Positions 25,327 to 35,011 of a DNA stretch of 64,000 bases are shown here, piece by piece (position 1 is the stretch's first letter; the number at the start of each line of letters is the position of its first letter). A program made the translations under genes and the position numbers. The stretch is from the NCBI GenBank assembly GCA_029974035.1, contig JARKQG010000122.1:1-64000 (forward strand), written 5' to 3'. The notes beneath the pieces were generated by a model. That model ran no database searches. It was not told the origin of the DNA and saw only the letters and a list, made by a program, of their open reading frames with translations. The stretch comes from Eubacteriales bacterium. GTDB taxonomy: Bacteria > Bacillota_A > Clostridia > Christensenellales > Aristaeellaceae.

Positions 25327-25354
25327 GCCGTGCCCCGCCCGAGCGGGGCCCGGC
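25327..25354 (-). other. Intercistronic stem-loop after the binding-protein gene
   Basis: GCCGTGCCCCGC (25327-25338) pairs with GCGGGGCCCGGC (25343-25354) with one mismatch. It lies 13 bases beyond the binding-protein stop codon, with no T-tract. Confidence 0.6.
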
Positions 25355-25367
25355 AGGCGAATGGCGC

Positions 25368-26348
25368 TTACGCGCCGTAGACGTATTCGTAGGCGCCCGC
25401 AAAGTCGGACCAGTCGATCCACTTGGAGAGATCGTTGCCCGCCACGGGGATGATCGGCAGGCTCTGGAACTTGGGATCCGGGGTCTTGCCGTCCACCACG
25501 TACTCGTAGAGGTTCTTGAAGGTCTGGATGCCCTGGATGGACACGGGCGCCGTCATGTTGGCGGCCTCAATGCCGTCCTCCAGGAACTTGTAGGCGTCCG
25601 GCGAGCCGCCGGTGGACACGACGGGGATGTCCGTCAGCCCGGCCATCTGCAGCGCCTGGTAGCAGCCCTGGGCAATCTGGTCGTTGTTGGCGAAGATGCA
25701 GTTGAACTCGGTGCCCGAGTTGATGAAGTTCTGGGTCAGGTTCAGGCCGTCCTCGGTGGACCAGGCGTCGGAGTTGGAAAGGCCCACCATCTCGATCTTG
25801 CCCGCAAAGTCCTCGAGGGCCTTGTCCACGCCCACCTTGTAGGCTTCAAACACGCCGCCGCCCACGGCGCCCGCGCAGTAGAACACCTTGGGGTTCTCCA
25901 CGTTGCTCGACAGCCACTCGATGGCTGCGTAGCCGATGTCGCCGTACAGGCAGCCCACGGAGGCCACGTACTGCTCCGGCTGGCAGACGCCGGCCACATC
26001 GATGTTCTCCACGGTGATGGGAATGCCCGCCTCGTTGGCCATGGTGACCAGTTGCGCGCCCTGCTCCGGCGAAATGGGGAAGATGGAGATGCCGTCCACG
26101 CCCTGCTGGATCAGCGATTCCATTGCGGAGACGGACTTGGCGATGTCGTTCTGGGAGTCCAGCACCACCACGTCCACGCCGAACTGCTGGGCCGCGTACT
26201 CAAAGGACTTGGAGGAATACTCGTTCCAGATGTCGCTCATCTGATAGGCGATGTAGCCGAAGGTGAGCTGCTTCTCGGCGGACGCGACGGTGAATGCCGC
26301 CAAAATGAGCATCAGCGCGATCAGGATGGACAGAAACTTCTTGGCCAT
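25368..26348 (-). CDS. Sugar-binding protein of a ribose-type ABC transporter
   Basis: A 326-residue exported protein of the RbsB/periplasmic-binding-protein-4 family. The signal peptide is about residues 1-24, with a likely type I cut in ASAEKQ and no lipobox cysteine. The two-lobed fold shows VVLDSQNDIAKSVSAME, ISPEQGAQ and the ligand-side FANNDQIAQG motif. ATG 26348 follows GAGGAGGGG. It is second in the operon, after the 27246 isomerase-like gene. A stem-loop follows it. Confidence 0.88.
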   Translation of the reverse strand: MAKKFLSILIALMLILAAFTVASAEKQLTFGYIAYQMSDIWNEYSSKSFEYAAQQFGVDVVVLDSQNDIAKSVSAMESLIQQGVDGISIFPISPEQGAQLVTMANEAGIPITVENIDVAGVCQPEQYVASVGCLYGDIGYAAIEWLSSNVENPKVFYCAGAVGGGVFEAYKVGVDKALEDFAGKIEMVGLSNSDAWSTEDGLNLTQNFINSGTEFNCIFANNDQIAQGCYQALQMAGLTDIPVVSTGGSPDAYKFLEDGIEAANMTAPVSIQGIQTFKNLYEYVVDGKTPDPKFQSLPIIPVAGNDLSKWIDWSDFAGAYEYVYGA

Positions 26349-26418
26349 GGAATCCCCTCCTCATTTTTATGGACCGTGCGGGTCCGGGCCCACGCCCGGG
26401 GAGAAACCTTCGCGCGCC

Positions 26419-27246
26419 TCAGACGATGCCCTTGGCGTGCAGAAAATCAAAGGAATCCTTGACCGCCTGGTTCGCGGTGGCCAGGTCGCCCGGCTTCTTG
26501 GGGTTCATGGTGTAGTCCGCGGTAAACTCGACCTCGATGGAGAAGGGGCCGAAAAAGCCGCTGTCGTTCATGTAGCCGATGAAGCCGGTCAGGTCCAGAT
26601 CGCCGGAGCCGACGGCGGGGAAGTTCCATTTGTCGTCCAGGCCCACCTTGTCCTTCAGGTGCACGTAGTTGACGCCCGAAAGGCAGGTCTTGATCTCGTC
26701 GTTGGGCACCTTGCCGCCGTAGAACACCACGTTGGCGGTGTCGTAGTTGATGCCCACCCGGTCGGAACCCACGCCCTTCACGACGGCCAGCAGCTTCTCC
26801 CCGGTGCCGTATTCGCCGTGCACCTCTATGCCCAGCTTCAGATCGTACTTTTCGAGGTCCGGCACCAGCGCCCGGATGTTTGCGATCAGCACGTCGTCGG
26901 TAAACTTCTCGTCCTTGCCGAAGTGGGCCTCGCCCGTGGAGGAGATGATCCACTTCGCGCCGAAGCGGTGCGCCAGCGCCATGTTGGCGCGGAAGTCGTT
27001 CAGCCGTTCGGCGTCCGTCAGGTTGCAGTGGCCGCTGACCGCGATGCAGGTCAGGCCCAGCGCCTTCAGCTTGTCCTCGACGCGCCGGAGCTGCGCTTCG
27101 TCGTGATCGGGCATGATGTGCTCCGTCCAGCCGCGGACGGCCGTCAGTTCCACGTACCGGAAGCCCGCCCCGGCAATGCCCTCGAGCGCCTCGTCCACCG
27201 AAAAGCCGTGATAGGTGTTGGTGCTGACCGCGACGATGTTCTTCAT
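26419..27246 (-). CDS. Sugar phosphate isomerase/epimerase family TIM barrel
   Basis: A 275-residue xylose-isomerase-like TIM barrel and the first gene of the operon. Candidate metal ligands are the Glu in GIEVHGEYGT, the Asp/Asn in INYDTANV, the His in YVHLKDK and the Glu in SIEVEF. These fit epimerase and inosose-dehydratase-like members. The reaction is unknown. Together with the 20950 dehydrogenase it suggests an oxidation plus epimerisation/dehydration route for the imported sugar or cyclitol. Confidence 0.82.
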   Translation of the reverse strand: MKNIVAVSTNTYHGFSVDEALEGIAGAGFRYVELTAVRGWTEHIMPDHDEAQLRRVEDKLKALGLTCIAVSGHCNLTDAERLNDFRANMALAHRFGAKWIISSTGEAHFGKDEKFTDDVLIANIRALVPDLEKYDLKLGIEVHGEYGTGEKLLAVVKGVGSDRVGINYDTANVVFYGGKVPNDEIKTCLSGVNYVHLKDKVGLDDKWNFPAVGSGDLDLTGFIGYMNDSGFFGPFSIEVEFTADYTMNPKKPGDLATANQAVKDSFDFLHAKGIV

Positions 27247-27329
27247 AATGCCCTCCCCGTTTGATGATGTGATTCGGACAAAACCAGGTGGAAGGAGTTT
27301 GTTAACCCGACGAATTTATTCTACGTCAA

Positions 27330-27358
27330 ATTATATCAAAACGGATTTTGCTTGTCAA
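27330..27358 (-). promoter_or_regulatory. Promoter of the leftward ribose-type operon
   Basis: On the minus strand TTGACA (27358-27353), 17 bases and TATAAT (27335-27330), a perfect sigma70-type promoter about 84 bases before the start at 27246. The leader is A/T-rich, with no operator that I can name. Confidence 0.85.
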
Positions 27359-27544
27359 TCAAGGTTGTCGCCCCGCACAGTCAAAAATATGCGGCGGCAC
27401 ACGCCCCTTCGGATGTGTCGGCGGGGGGCCTTTTTTGCGGCGCGCTTGGGATTTGGCGTCCGGCGGTGCGTGAGGGAGGCGAAAGGTGTTTATACTAATA
27501 AACTGTAGGGAAATCATGAAAGCCATGGGGACGGAGGCGCGCGC

Positions 27545-29524
27545 ATGAGCGAGACGGATACGAAGGACAAGCGGCCTGAGGACAACATCACCGAAGTGAA
27601 TACCGGCGAGCGCCGAAGCGGCCCGCCGCCCAAACCCGCCCCGGGCGGCGCGCCCGCAAACGGCAGGCCCGACAGCAGCTGGCGCTGGATCGCGGCGTTT
27701 TTTGTGCTGACGTTTCTTTTTAACGTGCTGACGACGTTTCTGATGTCCGGCAACAAGGTGCAGATCGAGTACAGCCAGTTCGTGGAGCTGGTGAAGAGCG
27801 GCAGCGTCAAGACCGTGCAGATCGACGACGATCAGCTGCTGTTGACGCTCAAGGACGGCGTGGACATGAGCGAGGTCCGAAAGATCCTGGATACCGGGGC
27901 CGAAGGAAGCGCCGTCGCCTCCGGGGATCAGCCGGACAGCGTCTATTATGCGGGGCTGGTGGACGATCCGTCCCTCACGCAGCTGCTGCTGGACAACGGC
28001 GTGTCCTTCTACAAGCCCATCGACCGCTCCACGCCCATCGTGGACTTCATCGGCACCTGGGTGATGCCGGTGGTGCTTCTGTACTTTCTGTTCCATTTCC
28101 TGGGCAAGGGCATGGCGGGGCGCGCGGGGGGCGGCATCCTGGGCGTGGGCAAATCCCGGGCCAAGATGTACGACATGCAGACCGCCACGGGCGTCACCTT
28201 TGCCGACGTGGCGGGGCAGGACGAGGCCAAGGAGAGCCTGATGGAGATCGTGGACTTTTTGCACGATCCGCAGAAGTACCAGCGCATCGGCGCCAAGCAG
28301 CCCCGGGGCGCGCTGCTGGTGGGCCCGCCGGGCACCGGCAAGACGCTTCTGGCCAAGGCTGTGGCCGGCGAGGCGAAGGTGCCGTTTTTCTCCCTCAGCG
28401 GCTCGGAATTCGTGGAAATGTTCGTGGGCGTCGGCGCCAGCCGCGTGCGCGATCTGTTCGACCAGGCGAAGAAGGCGGCGCCGGCCATCATCTTCATCGA
28501 TGAAATCGACGCCATCGGCAAGTCCCGCGACAATCAGGTGGGCGGAAACGACGAGCGCGAGCAGACCCTGAACCAGCTCCTGGCCGAGATGGACGGTTTT
28601 GACGGCTCCAAGGGCGTGGTGGTGCTGGCGGCCACCAACCGCCCGGAAACGCTGGATAAGGCGCTTCTGCGCCCCGGCCGCTTTGACCGCCGGGTGATCG
28701 TGGAGAAGCCCGACCTGATTGGCCGGGAGGCGATTCTCAAGGTGCACGCCGCGAAGGTCCAGATGGGGCCGAACGTCGACCTGCACGAGATCGCGCTGGC
28801 CACCAGTGGCGCCACCGGCGCGGACCTGGCCAACATGATCAACGAGGGCGCGCTCCGCGCGGTGCGCATGGGCCGCGACGCCGTGGCCCAGGAGGACCTG
28901 ATGGAGGCCGTGGAGGTTGTGATCGCGGGCAAGGAAAAGAAGGACCGCATCATGAACGCCAAGGAAAAGCGCATGGTGGCCTTCCACGAGGTGGGCCACG
29001 CGCTGACCAGCGCGCTGCAAAAGGACAGCCAGCCGGTGCAGAAGATCACCATCGTACCCCGCACCATGGGCTCTTTGGGCTACACCATGCAGATGCCCGA
29101 GGAGGAGCGCTATCTGCTGACCAGGAGCGAGCTGCTGGCGCAGATCACCACCATGCTGGGCGGCCGCGCCGCCGAGATCGTGGTGTTCGGCGAGGCGTCT
29201 ACCGGCGCCTCCAACGACATCGAGCGCGCCACGCGCCTGGCCCGCAGCATGGTGACCCAGTACGGCATGTCGGAAAAGTTCGGCATGATGGGGCTGGAGA
29301 GCGTCGAAAACCGCTACCTGGACGGGCGCAACGTGCCCACCTGCTCCGAGGCCACCGGCGCCGCCATCGACGAGGAGGTGCGCGGCATCATCGGGGCGTG
29401 CTTCGAAAGCGCCGAGGCGCTGCTCAAGGCCAACCGCGATGCGCTGGACCGCATCGCCGGGTACCTGATCGAAAAGGAAACCATCTCCGGCGAGACCTTC
29501 ATGAAGATGCTGAAGGCGGCGTAA
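27545..29524 (+). CDS. ftsH: ATP-dependent zinc metalloprotease FtsH
   Basis: A 659-residue membrane-anchored AAA+ protease that degrades misfolded and short-lived proteins. A proline-rich N-terminal tail of about 45 residues precedes the first transmembrane helix (about 46-66). A short external domain and a second helix (about 160-185) follow. The AAA domain has GPPGTGKT (about 260), IIFIDEIDA and the second region of homology ending RPGRFDRR. The zinc protease motif is HEVGH (about 481). ATG 27545 follows GGAGG. It is a single-gene unit with a terminator. A -10-like TATACT lies at 27491-27496. Confidence 0.96.
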   Translation: MSETDTKDKRPEDNITEVNTGERRSGPPPKPAPGGAPANGRPDSSWRWIAAFFVLTFLFNVLTTFLMSGNKVQIEYSQFVELVKSGSVKTVQIDDDQLLLTLKDGVDMSEVRKILDTGAEGSAVASGDQPDSVYYAGLVDDPSLTQLLLDNGVSFYKPIDRSTPIVDFIGTWVMPVVLLYFLFHFLGKGMAGRAGGGILGVGKSRAKMYDMQTATGVTFADVAGQDEAKESLMEIVDFLHDPQKYQRIGAKQPRGALLVGPPGTGKTLLAKAVAGEAKVPFFSLSGSEFVEMFVGVGASRVRDLFDQAKKAAPAIIFIDEIDAIGKSRDNQVGGNDEREQTLNQLLAEMDGFDGSKGVVVLAATNRPETLDKALLRPGRFDRRVIVEKPDLIGREAILKVHAAKVQMGPNVDLHEIALATSGATGADLANMINEGALRAVRMGRDAVAQEDLMEAVEVVIAGKEKKDRIMNAKEKRMVAFHEVGHALTSALQKDSQPVQKITIVPRTMGSLGYTMQMPEEERYLLTRSELLAQITTMLGGRAAEIVVFGEASTGASNDIERATRLARSMVTQYGMSEKFGMMGLESVENRYLDGRNVPTCSEATGAAIDEEVRGIIGACFESAEALLKANRDALDRIAGYLIEKETISGETFMKMLKAA

Positions 29525-29543
29525 GCGGGGAACGGATTTGTGG

Positions 29544-29570
29544 GGCGCCTGCGAAAGCGGGCGCCTTTTT
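29544..29570 (+). terminator. ftsH terminator
   Basis: GGCGCC-TGC, loop GAAA, GCG-GGCGCC (29544-29565), then TTTTT. Its T-run touches the stop codon of the convergent cbiB gene. Confidence 0.85.
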
Positions 29571-30510
29571 ACAGCGCCGCCGCAAGGGCCAGTACCGCGG
29601 CCAGCGCCAGAAACGCGGCGACGTACATCATCCGCACCGTCCGGGCAATATCGCGCCTTTCGGGCGAACGGAGGTCGTCGCCGATGGCAGGCTTTTCCAC
29701 CGGTGTGCCAAAGTACAGGTGGGTGCCCCCCAATCGGATGCCCAGCGCGCCCGCCGCCGCGGCCTCGCTCCAGGCGCAGTTGGGGCTCAAGTGGTTTTTG
29801 TGGTCGCGCCGGACGGTCTTCAGCGCGCGCCGGCCGTCAAGCCCGGTCAGAAGCGCCGCCGCCGAGAGCAGAAGCGCCGTCAGCCGCGCGGGAACGTAGT
29901 TCAGAAGATCATCCAGCCTCGCGCCGGCCCAGCCGATGTCCCGGTACTTTTCGTTCAGGTAGCCCACCATCGAGTCCAGCGTGGAGGCGGCCTTGAAGCC
30001 CATCAGGAGCACCGGCCCGCCCAGCGCCGCGTAGACAATGGGCGAAATCACGCCGTCGGTGGTGTTCTCCGCCACGGTTTCCACCGCGGCGCGGATGATA
30101 TCGGGCTCGGAAAGCTCCGCCGTATCCCGCCCGACGATGCGTGAAACGCGCCTTCGCCCGGCCTCAAGCCCCTTTTCCAGCGCCCTTTCCACGCCCCGGG
30201 CTTCGTCCGCCAGGTTCCGCGCCGAAAGGCCCAGCCAGTCGATCACCGCCATGCCGCAGAAAAGGGGCCACCGCCCCAGCCGGGAGAGCCCCCAGAGGGC
30301 AAAGGCCGTGACCGCCATCGTCAGCAGCACCGTGGCGGCGGCGAGGACCACCGCCGAGGCGCGCAGGTTGCCGCCCCGGGCGCGAAGCCGATCTTCCAGC
30401 CATGCGATAAACCGCCCGATGAGGCGCACCGGGTGGGGGAACCACTCCGGGTCGCCGATCAGAAGGTCCAGAAAGAAGCCCGCCGCCAGCGCCAGCAGGT
30501 GATCCGGCAT
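29569..30510 (-). CDS. cbiB: Adenosylcobinamide-phosphate synthase CbiB
   Basis: A 313-residue membrane protein that joins aminopropanol phosphate (made by CobD) to adenosylcobyric acid. DLLIGDPEWFPHPVR near the N-terminus and ENTTDGVISP (about 155) are family hallmarks. Four or five hydrophobic segments are present. The start is ATG 30510, overlapping the cbiP stop as TGATG. A GTG at 30513 would serve equally. It is the last gene of the cobalamin operon. Confidence 0.92.
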   Translation of the reverse strand: MPDHLLALAAGFFLDLLIGDPEWFPHPVRLIGRFIAWLEDRLRARGGNLRASAVVLAAATVLLTMAVTAFALWGLSRLGRWPLFCGMAVIDWLGLSARNLADEARGVERALEKGLEAGRRRVSRIVGRDTAELSEPDIIRAAVETVAENTTDGVISPIVYAALGGPVLLMGFKAASTLDSMVGYLNEKYRDIGWAGARLDDLLNYVPARLTALLLSAAALLTGLDGRRALKTVRRDHKNHLSPNCAWSEAAAAGALGIRLGGTHLYFGTPVEKPAIGDDLRSPERRDIARTVRMMYVAAFLALAAVLALAAAL

Positions 30511-32018
30511 CACGCATCCCCCCGCAGGATTTTGTGGATGAGGTCCATGTCGAGGCCGGCGCGCACCACGGCGGCCAGCCGGTCAAGCTCCCGCTCGCGG
30601 AATTCGTCCATCGTCAGCGCCGGGCCGCCGGAAGCGGCGAGGCCCTTTTGCCGCCGGACATGGTCCACCAGCGCCCGGGTGAGGTGGCCGTTGTCAAACA
30701 GCCCGTGCAGGTAGCTGCCCAGCACGTTGCCTCCGGGGTTGCGCAGGCCGTCGACGCCCGGCCGGGTGGTCAGGCGCAGCCAGGGCACCGCCTCCGGACC
30801 CGGCGCGTTGATGCCGGCGTGAATCTCGTAGCCGTCCACCGCCGCGCCGTCGACGGCGTCCAGCCAGCACCCGCCGCCCGCCACCGCGCCCGACGCCTGC
30901 ACCGTGGTCTTTTCCGGGAGGAAGGTGACGTCCATATCCAGAAGGCCCAGCCCCGCGGCTTCCCGCACCCGGGATTCCACGCCCGTCGGGTCGCGCAGCG
31001 CGCCCGCCAGCATCTGGTAGCCGCCGCACACCCCCACCACCAGCCCGCCCGTCCGGGCGTGGCGCACGATGGCCCCGTCGATGCCCCGGGCCTTGAGCGC
31101 CATCAGGTCCTCGATGGTGTTTTTGGTGCCCGGAAGGATGATGATGTCCGCGCCCGCAAGCTCGCCCGCGCGCCCAGCGTAGCGCACCCGCACGCCCTCC
31201 TGCAGCGACAGCGCCTGAAAGTCGGTGAAATTGGAAATGTGGGGCAGACGCACCACCGCCACGTCCACCTCGCCCGCACCGGACACCCTGCCGAACCGTT
31301 CGGTGACGCTGTCCTCATCCTCCAGGTCCAGGTCCACCCAGGGCACGACGCCCGCCACCGGCACGCCGGTCAGGTCCTCCAGCATCCGAAGCCCCGGCGC
31401 GAGGATCTCGCGGTCGCCGCGGAACTTGTTGATGATGGTGCCCTTCACCCGGGCGCGCTCGGCGTCCGTCAAAAGCAGAATCGTCCCGTAGAGCGACGCG
31501 AACACGCCCCCCAGGTTGATGTCCCCCACCAGCAATACCGGCGCGTCCGCCGCCTCGGCCATCGCCATGTTGACGATGTCGCCCGCCCGGAGGTTGATCT
31601 CCGCCGGGCTGCCCGCGCCCTCGAGGATGACAAAGTCCACCGAGGCCTCCAGCGCCGCGTAGTGCTCGCGCACCAATCGCGCGAGCTTCGGCTTAAAGTG
31701 GTGGTACTCCATCGCCGTCATGTTGCCCGCGGGGCGGCCGCCCACAATCACCTGGCTTCGGCGGTCGGAGGTGGGCTTTAAAAGCACGGGGTTCATCAGC
31801 ACGCTGGGCTCGATGCCCGCCGCCTGGGCCTGCAGCACCTGCGCCCGGCCCATCTCCAGCCCCTCCCGGGTGGCAAAGGAGTTGAGCGCCATGTTCTGGG
31901 CCTTGAAGGGCGCGACGCGGTACCCGTCCTGCCGGAGGATGCGCAGCAGCGCCGCGCAGATAAGGCTCTTGCCCACTGAGGAGCCGGTTCCCTGGATCAT
32001 CAGACACTTGCCGCGCAT
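30510..32018 (-). CDS. cbiP: Cobyric acid synthase CbiP
   Basis: A 502-residue glutamine-dependent amidotransferase that amidates the b, d, e and g side chains of adenosylcobyrinic acid a,c-diamide. The N-terminal dethiobiotin-synthase-like domain has GTGSSVGKS (about 10-18). The class I glutaminase domain (about 250-440) has the nucleophile in GVCGGYQML (about 330) and a catalytic His in SYLHGLFDN. ATG 32018 follows GAAGGAG. It lies between cbiJ and cbiB. Confidence 0.94.
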   Translation of the reverse strand: MRGKCLMIQGTGSSVGKSLICAALLRILRQDGYRVAPFKAQNMALNSFATREGLEMGRAQVLQAQAAGIEPSVLMNPVLLKPTSDRRSQVIVGGRPAGNMTAMEYHHFKPKLARLVREHYAALEASVDFVILEGAGSPAEINLRAGDIVNMAMAEAADAPVLLVGDINLGGVFASLYGTILLLTDAERARVKGTIINKFRGDREILAPGLRMLEDLTGVPVAGVVPWVDLDLEDEDSVTERFGRVSGAGEVDVAVVRLPHISNFTDFQALSLQEGVRVRYAGRAGELAGADIIILPGTKNTIEDLMALKARGIDGAIVRHARTGGLVVGVCGGYQMLAGALRDPTGVESRVREAAGLGLLDMDVTFLPEKTTVQASGAVAGGGCWLDAVDGAAVDGYEIHAGINAPGPEAVPWLRLTTRPGVDGLRNPGGNVLGSYLHGLFDNGHLTRALVDHVRRQKGLAASGGPALTMDEFRERELDRLAAVVRAGLDMDLIHKILRGDA

Positions 32019-32022
32019 GCCG

Positions 32023-32721
32023 TCACTCCTTCGGTCTTTGGATCATGATCACGCGGATGCCCCGCTCGAGGGCGGGGATCACCTTGTCGGCCACGCCGCC
32101 TGCCGCGCCGGAATCCTTGGACACCAGGGCGCGAATGGCCCAGGCGTCGTACAGCGCCGCGTTCAGCGCCCGGGGAAACGGCCCCTGCATGGCGATCACA
32201 TGGCCCGGCGGCAGCCCCAGCGCCTGACATTGGGCGACGACCGCCGCGTCGGGCAGCACCCGCGCGTAGAGCCGTTCGGCGGGCAGCGCCGAACAGTATG
32301 CCCCCAGCGTGTGGCTGCCGGTGGTCAAAAGGATGTTGCCCGCCGTTTCCCGGAGCGCTCCGGCCGCCTCGGCCGGGCCGGACACCCATTCCACGGCATC
32401 CGCCCAGTCCGCGCCGCCGTCGCCGGGGCGGGTGTGGCGGACGAGGCGCGCGCCTGCCGCCCGGCAGGCGTCGCGGATGTTCTCCGTCGCCCGGATTGCG
32501 AAGGGGTGGGTGGCGTCGATCACCAGGTCCGGCGCTTCGCGTCGGAGCATTTCGCCCATTTCCGCCGCGTCCATCGGCCGGGCGTACGCCCGGGCGCCGG
32601 GGGGCAGAAGCCGCAGGGCGTACTCGCCGGTCACGCAGACGGCCACGTCGTCCCCCGCGGCGAGGCGCGCCTCGGCCAGCGCGCGCCCCTCCGCCGTGCC
32701 GCCGAAGATCACAACCTTCAT
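32023..32721 (-). CDS. cbiJ: Cobalt-precorrin-6A reductase CbiJ
   Basis: A 232-residue NADPH-dependent reductase of the corrin ring. VVIFGGTAEGRALA at the start and DATHPFA (about 70) are signature segments. GSHTLG and VSKDSG also match the family. The start ATG 32721 overlaps the cobD stop (ATGA), so translation is coupled. Confidence 0.92.
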   Translation of the reverse strand: MKVVIFGGTAEGRALAEARLAAGDDVAVCVTGEYALRLLPPGARAYARPMDAAEMGEMLRREAPDLVIDATHPFAIRATENIRDACRAAGARLVRHTRPGDGGADWADAVEWVSGPAEAAGALRETAGNILLTTGSHTLGAYCSALPAERLYARVLPDAAVVAQCQALGLPPGHVIAMQGPFPRALNAALYDAWAIRALVSKDSGAAGGVADKVIPALERGIRVIMIQRPKE

Positions 32722-33710
32722 GACATCGCCCTTTCCAGCGCCCGAAGAAGCCGCGCGTTTTCCGCTTCCGTCCGCACGGCCAGCCGCAAAAAGCGGTCCG
32801 GCAGCCCAAAGGAGGCGCACCGGCGCACCAGGATGCCCTCGCCCTCGAGCGCCGCCGCGATGCTGTCCGCGGGCCGGCCGAAGTCGCATAAAAGAAAGTT
32901 GGCCCGGGAGGGTGCAACCTTTGCGCCCAGCGCCGCAAGGCGCGCGGTGAGGGCCCGGCGCCGCCCGTCGTTTGTGCGCCGGTCCTGACGGATCGCCTCC
33001 AGGTGCTCCGGCAGCACCCGGGCTACGGCCGCGGCGAAGGCGTTCAGCGACCAAGGCGCGGCCAGGGTGGCAAGGCGCGCCACTTCCTCGGGCGGGGCGA
33101 TCAGGTAGCCCAGCCGCACGCCGGGAACGGCCAGCGCCTTGGTGAGGGAGCCCAGCGCCATCAGCCCGGGCATTTCGGCCGCCCGGTCCCGCACGCTCTC
33201 CTCGGGGCAGAAGTCGATGAATGCCTCGTCCACCGCCAGAACGCCGCCCGCGTCCGCCACGGCCGCCGCCAGCGAAAGCACCCGGCCCCGGGGCAGCGCC
33301 TCTCCGGTGGGGTTGTTGGGGTTTCCGAGGAAGGCCAGATCGCCCGGGCGCACGGCCTCCGGCGCATCAAAGGGCGCCGCTTCCCGGCCCGCGGCCCGCG
33401 CCCGGCGCGCGTATTCGCCAAAGGCGGGCGAGCGCGTCAGCACCCGGCCGGACCCGGCGCGGCAGGCGATGTCGATGGCCTCGATGCCCCCCGCGGTGGG
33501 CAAAAGGCACTCCGGCGGCACCCCGGCGTAGGCCGCCAGCCCCGCCCGGGCGGCGCGCATATCGGGGTCCGGATAAAAGCGCGCCTCGTCCAGCGCCCCG
33601 GCCATCGCCCGCCTTACCCAGTCCGGCGGGCCTTCGGGCCGGAGGTTGGCGGAAAAGTCCAGCCACGCCTCCGGTGGCCCGCTCCGCCACACGTTGCCGC
33701 CGTGGATCAT
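32718..33710 (-). CDS. cobD: L-threonine-O-3-phosphate decarboxylase CobD
   Basis: A 330-residue PLP enzyme of aminotransferase class I/II fold that supplies (R)-1-aminopropan-2-ol phosphate for the nucleotide loop. It begins MIHGGN, typical of CobD. FLGNPNNPTGE and the PLP-lysine segment LGSLTKALAVPGVRLGY (about 205-220) are present. ATG 33710 follows GGGAGG. Longer in-frame extensions run through cbiA and are not real. It overlaps cbiA by four bases. Confidence 0.9.
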   Translation of the reverse strand: MIHGGNVWRSGPPEAWLDFSANLRPEGPPDWVRRAMAGALDEARFYPDPDMRAARAGLAAYAGVPPECLLPTAGGIEAIDIACRAGSGRVLTRSPAFGEYARRARAAGREAAPFDAPEAVRPGDLAFLGNPNNPTGEALPRGRVLSLAAAVADAGGVLAVDEAFIDFCPEESVRDRAAEMPGLMALGSLTKALAVPGVRLGYLIAPPEEVARLATLAAPWSLNAFAAAVARVLPEHLEAIRQDRRTNDGRRRALTARLAALGAKVAPSRANFLLCDFGRPADSIAAALEGEGILVRRCASFGLPDRFLRLAVRTEAENARLLRALERAMS

Positions 33711-35011
33711 GGCCACAGCCTCCCGATCAACTCCGGATGGGACGCGAAGTGCAGGTGCGGAAACCCGGCAAGGGTGTTCTCCCGCTCGTACCCGCAGGAC
33801 CAGACCCGGTCCGGCGCGCCCGCCTTGACCACCCGGAAGGCGCAGGGGACCTCGGCAAGGGGCTGGGCCACCGCGTGGTGAAACTCGTGGGCGGGGAAGG
33901 TGAGCCCCGTCCGGTCGGTGACGTTGACGTAGCCGAAGCGCTGGAGCCGGTCGGTCATGCGGCAGGCGATGGGGAAAAAGCCCGCCATCGCCCGGCCGTC
34001 GATATTCCGGCACAGGTACATCAGCCCGCCGCACTCGGCGTAGCAGCGAAGGCCGCCCTCGAGCGCCCGGCGGACGCTCCCGCGCATGGTGCGGTTGGCC
34101 TCGAGCCCCTCGGAAAACACCTCCGGAAAGCCGCCGCCCAGGTACAGGCCGTCCAGCCCCTCCGGCAGGCGCTCGTCGTGAAGGGGCGAAAAGTACACAA
34201 GGTCCATGCCCGCTTTTGCCAGCATCCGGAGGTTCTCCTCGTAGTAGAAGCTGAAGGCCTCGTCCCGCGCCACACCCAGCCGGTAGCCCCTCCGGTCGGG
34301 GATGCCCTTGCGGCGGCCGGAAACGGGCGGCGCGGCGGCCGCGAGGCGCGTCAGCGCGTCCAGGTCCACCGTCTCCCGCGCCAGGCGCGCGGCGCGCTCG
34401 ATCTGGCCCTCAATTTCGGGCGTTTCTCCGGCGGGCACCAGCCCAAGGTGCCGGCTGGCGAGGGCGAGGGCCGCGTCCTTTTGCAGATAGCCCAGGCAGG
34501 GAAGCAGCGCGTACCGCTCCACCGCCGCGCGCACCAGGTCGTAGTGCGCGCGGGAGGACACCCGGTTGACCAGCACCCCGGCGATGCGGCTGTTCCGCCG
34601 AAAGCGCCGGAACCCCAGCGCCGTGGCCGCCGCGCTGGCCGCGCCGCCCGACGCGTCCACCACGAGGACCGCGCTCGTTTGGGTGTCCGCCGCCATGCGC
34701 CAGGTGGAGCAGGCAAAATCGGCGGAATTCATGCCGTCGTAGTAGCCCATCACGCCCTCGATCACGGCGATGTCCGAGCGCTCCTCGCCGGCGCAGAGCA
34801 TCGCCCGGAACGTGGCGGCATCCGTAAGGTGGGCGTCCAGGTTGTCCGACGGATGGCCGCAGGCGAGGCGGTGAAAGCCGGGGTCGATGTAGTCCGGCCC
34901 CACCTTGAAGGGGGCGACCGAAAGCCCCCGCTGCCGGAGCGCCGCCATCACCGCCAGCGTCACGGTGGTCTTGCCGCAGCCGCTCATCGTACCCGCGATC
35001 AGAATCCTCAA
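33707..35011 (-). CDS. cbiA: Cobyrinate a,c-diamide synthase CbiA
   Basis: A 434-residue ATP- and glutamine-dependent amidotransferase that makes the a,c-diamide. The P-loop region is AGTMSGCGKTTV (residues 6-17), and KVGPDYIDPGFH follows. The glutaminase cysteine lies in YAECGGLMYL (about 328). I choose the TTG at 35011, because it follows AAGGGGG by seven bases, overlaps the cbiC stop as TTGA, and gives the conserved RILIAGTMSG opening. No ATG is suitably placed. Confidence 0.9.
   Translation of the reverse strand: MRILIAGTMSGCGKTTVTLAVMAALRQRGLSVAPFKVGPDYIDPGFHRLACGHPSDNLDAHLTDAATFRAMLCAGEERSDIAVIEGVMGYYDGMNSADFACSTWRMAADTQTSAVLVVDASGGAASAAATALGFRRFRRNSRIAGVLVNRVSSRAHYDLVRAAVERYALLPCLGYLQKDAALALASRHLGLVPAGETPEIEGQIERAARLARETVDLDALTRLAAAAPPVSGRRKGIPDRRGYRLGVARDEAFSFYYEENLRMLAKAGMDLVYFSPLHDERLPEGLDGLYLGGGFPEVFSEGLEANRTMRGSVRRALEGGLRCYAECGGLMYLCRNIDGRAMAGFFPIACRMTDRLQRFGYVNVTDRTGLTFPAHEFHHAVAQPLAEVPCAFRVVKAGAPDRVWSCGYERENTLAGFPHLHFASHPELIGRLWP

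Noticed and set aside
27320..27350. Imperfect repeat GACG...GTC near the promoter of the leftward ribose-type operon as an operator
   Set aside because: The arms match over only four bases, and no regulator gene lies nearby.
27362..27445. GC-rich stretch followed by TTTTTT upstream of ftsH, looking like a terminator or small RNA end
   Set aside because: The best stem is only about six base pairs with a long loop, and no gene or convincing promoter feeds it from the left.
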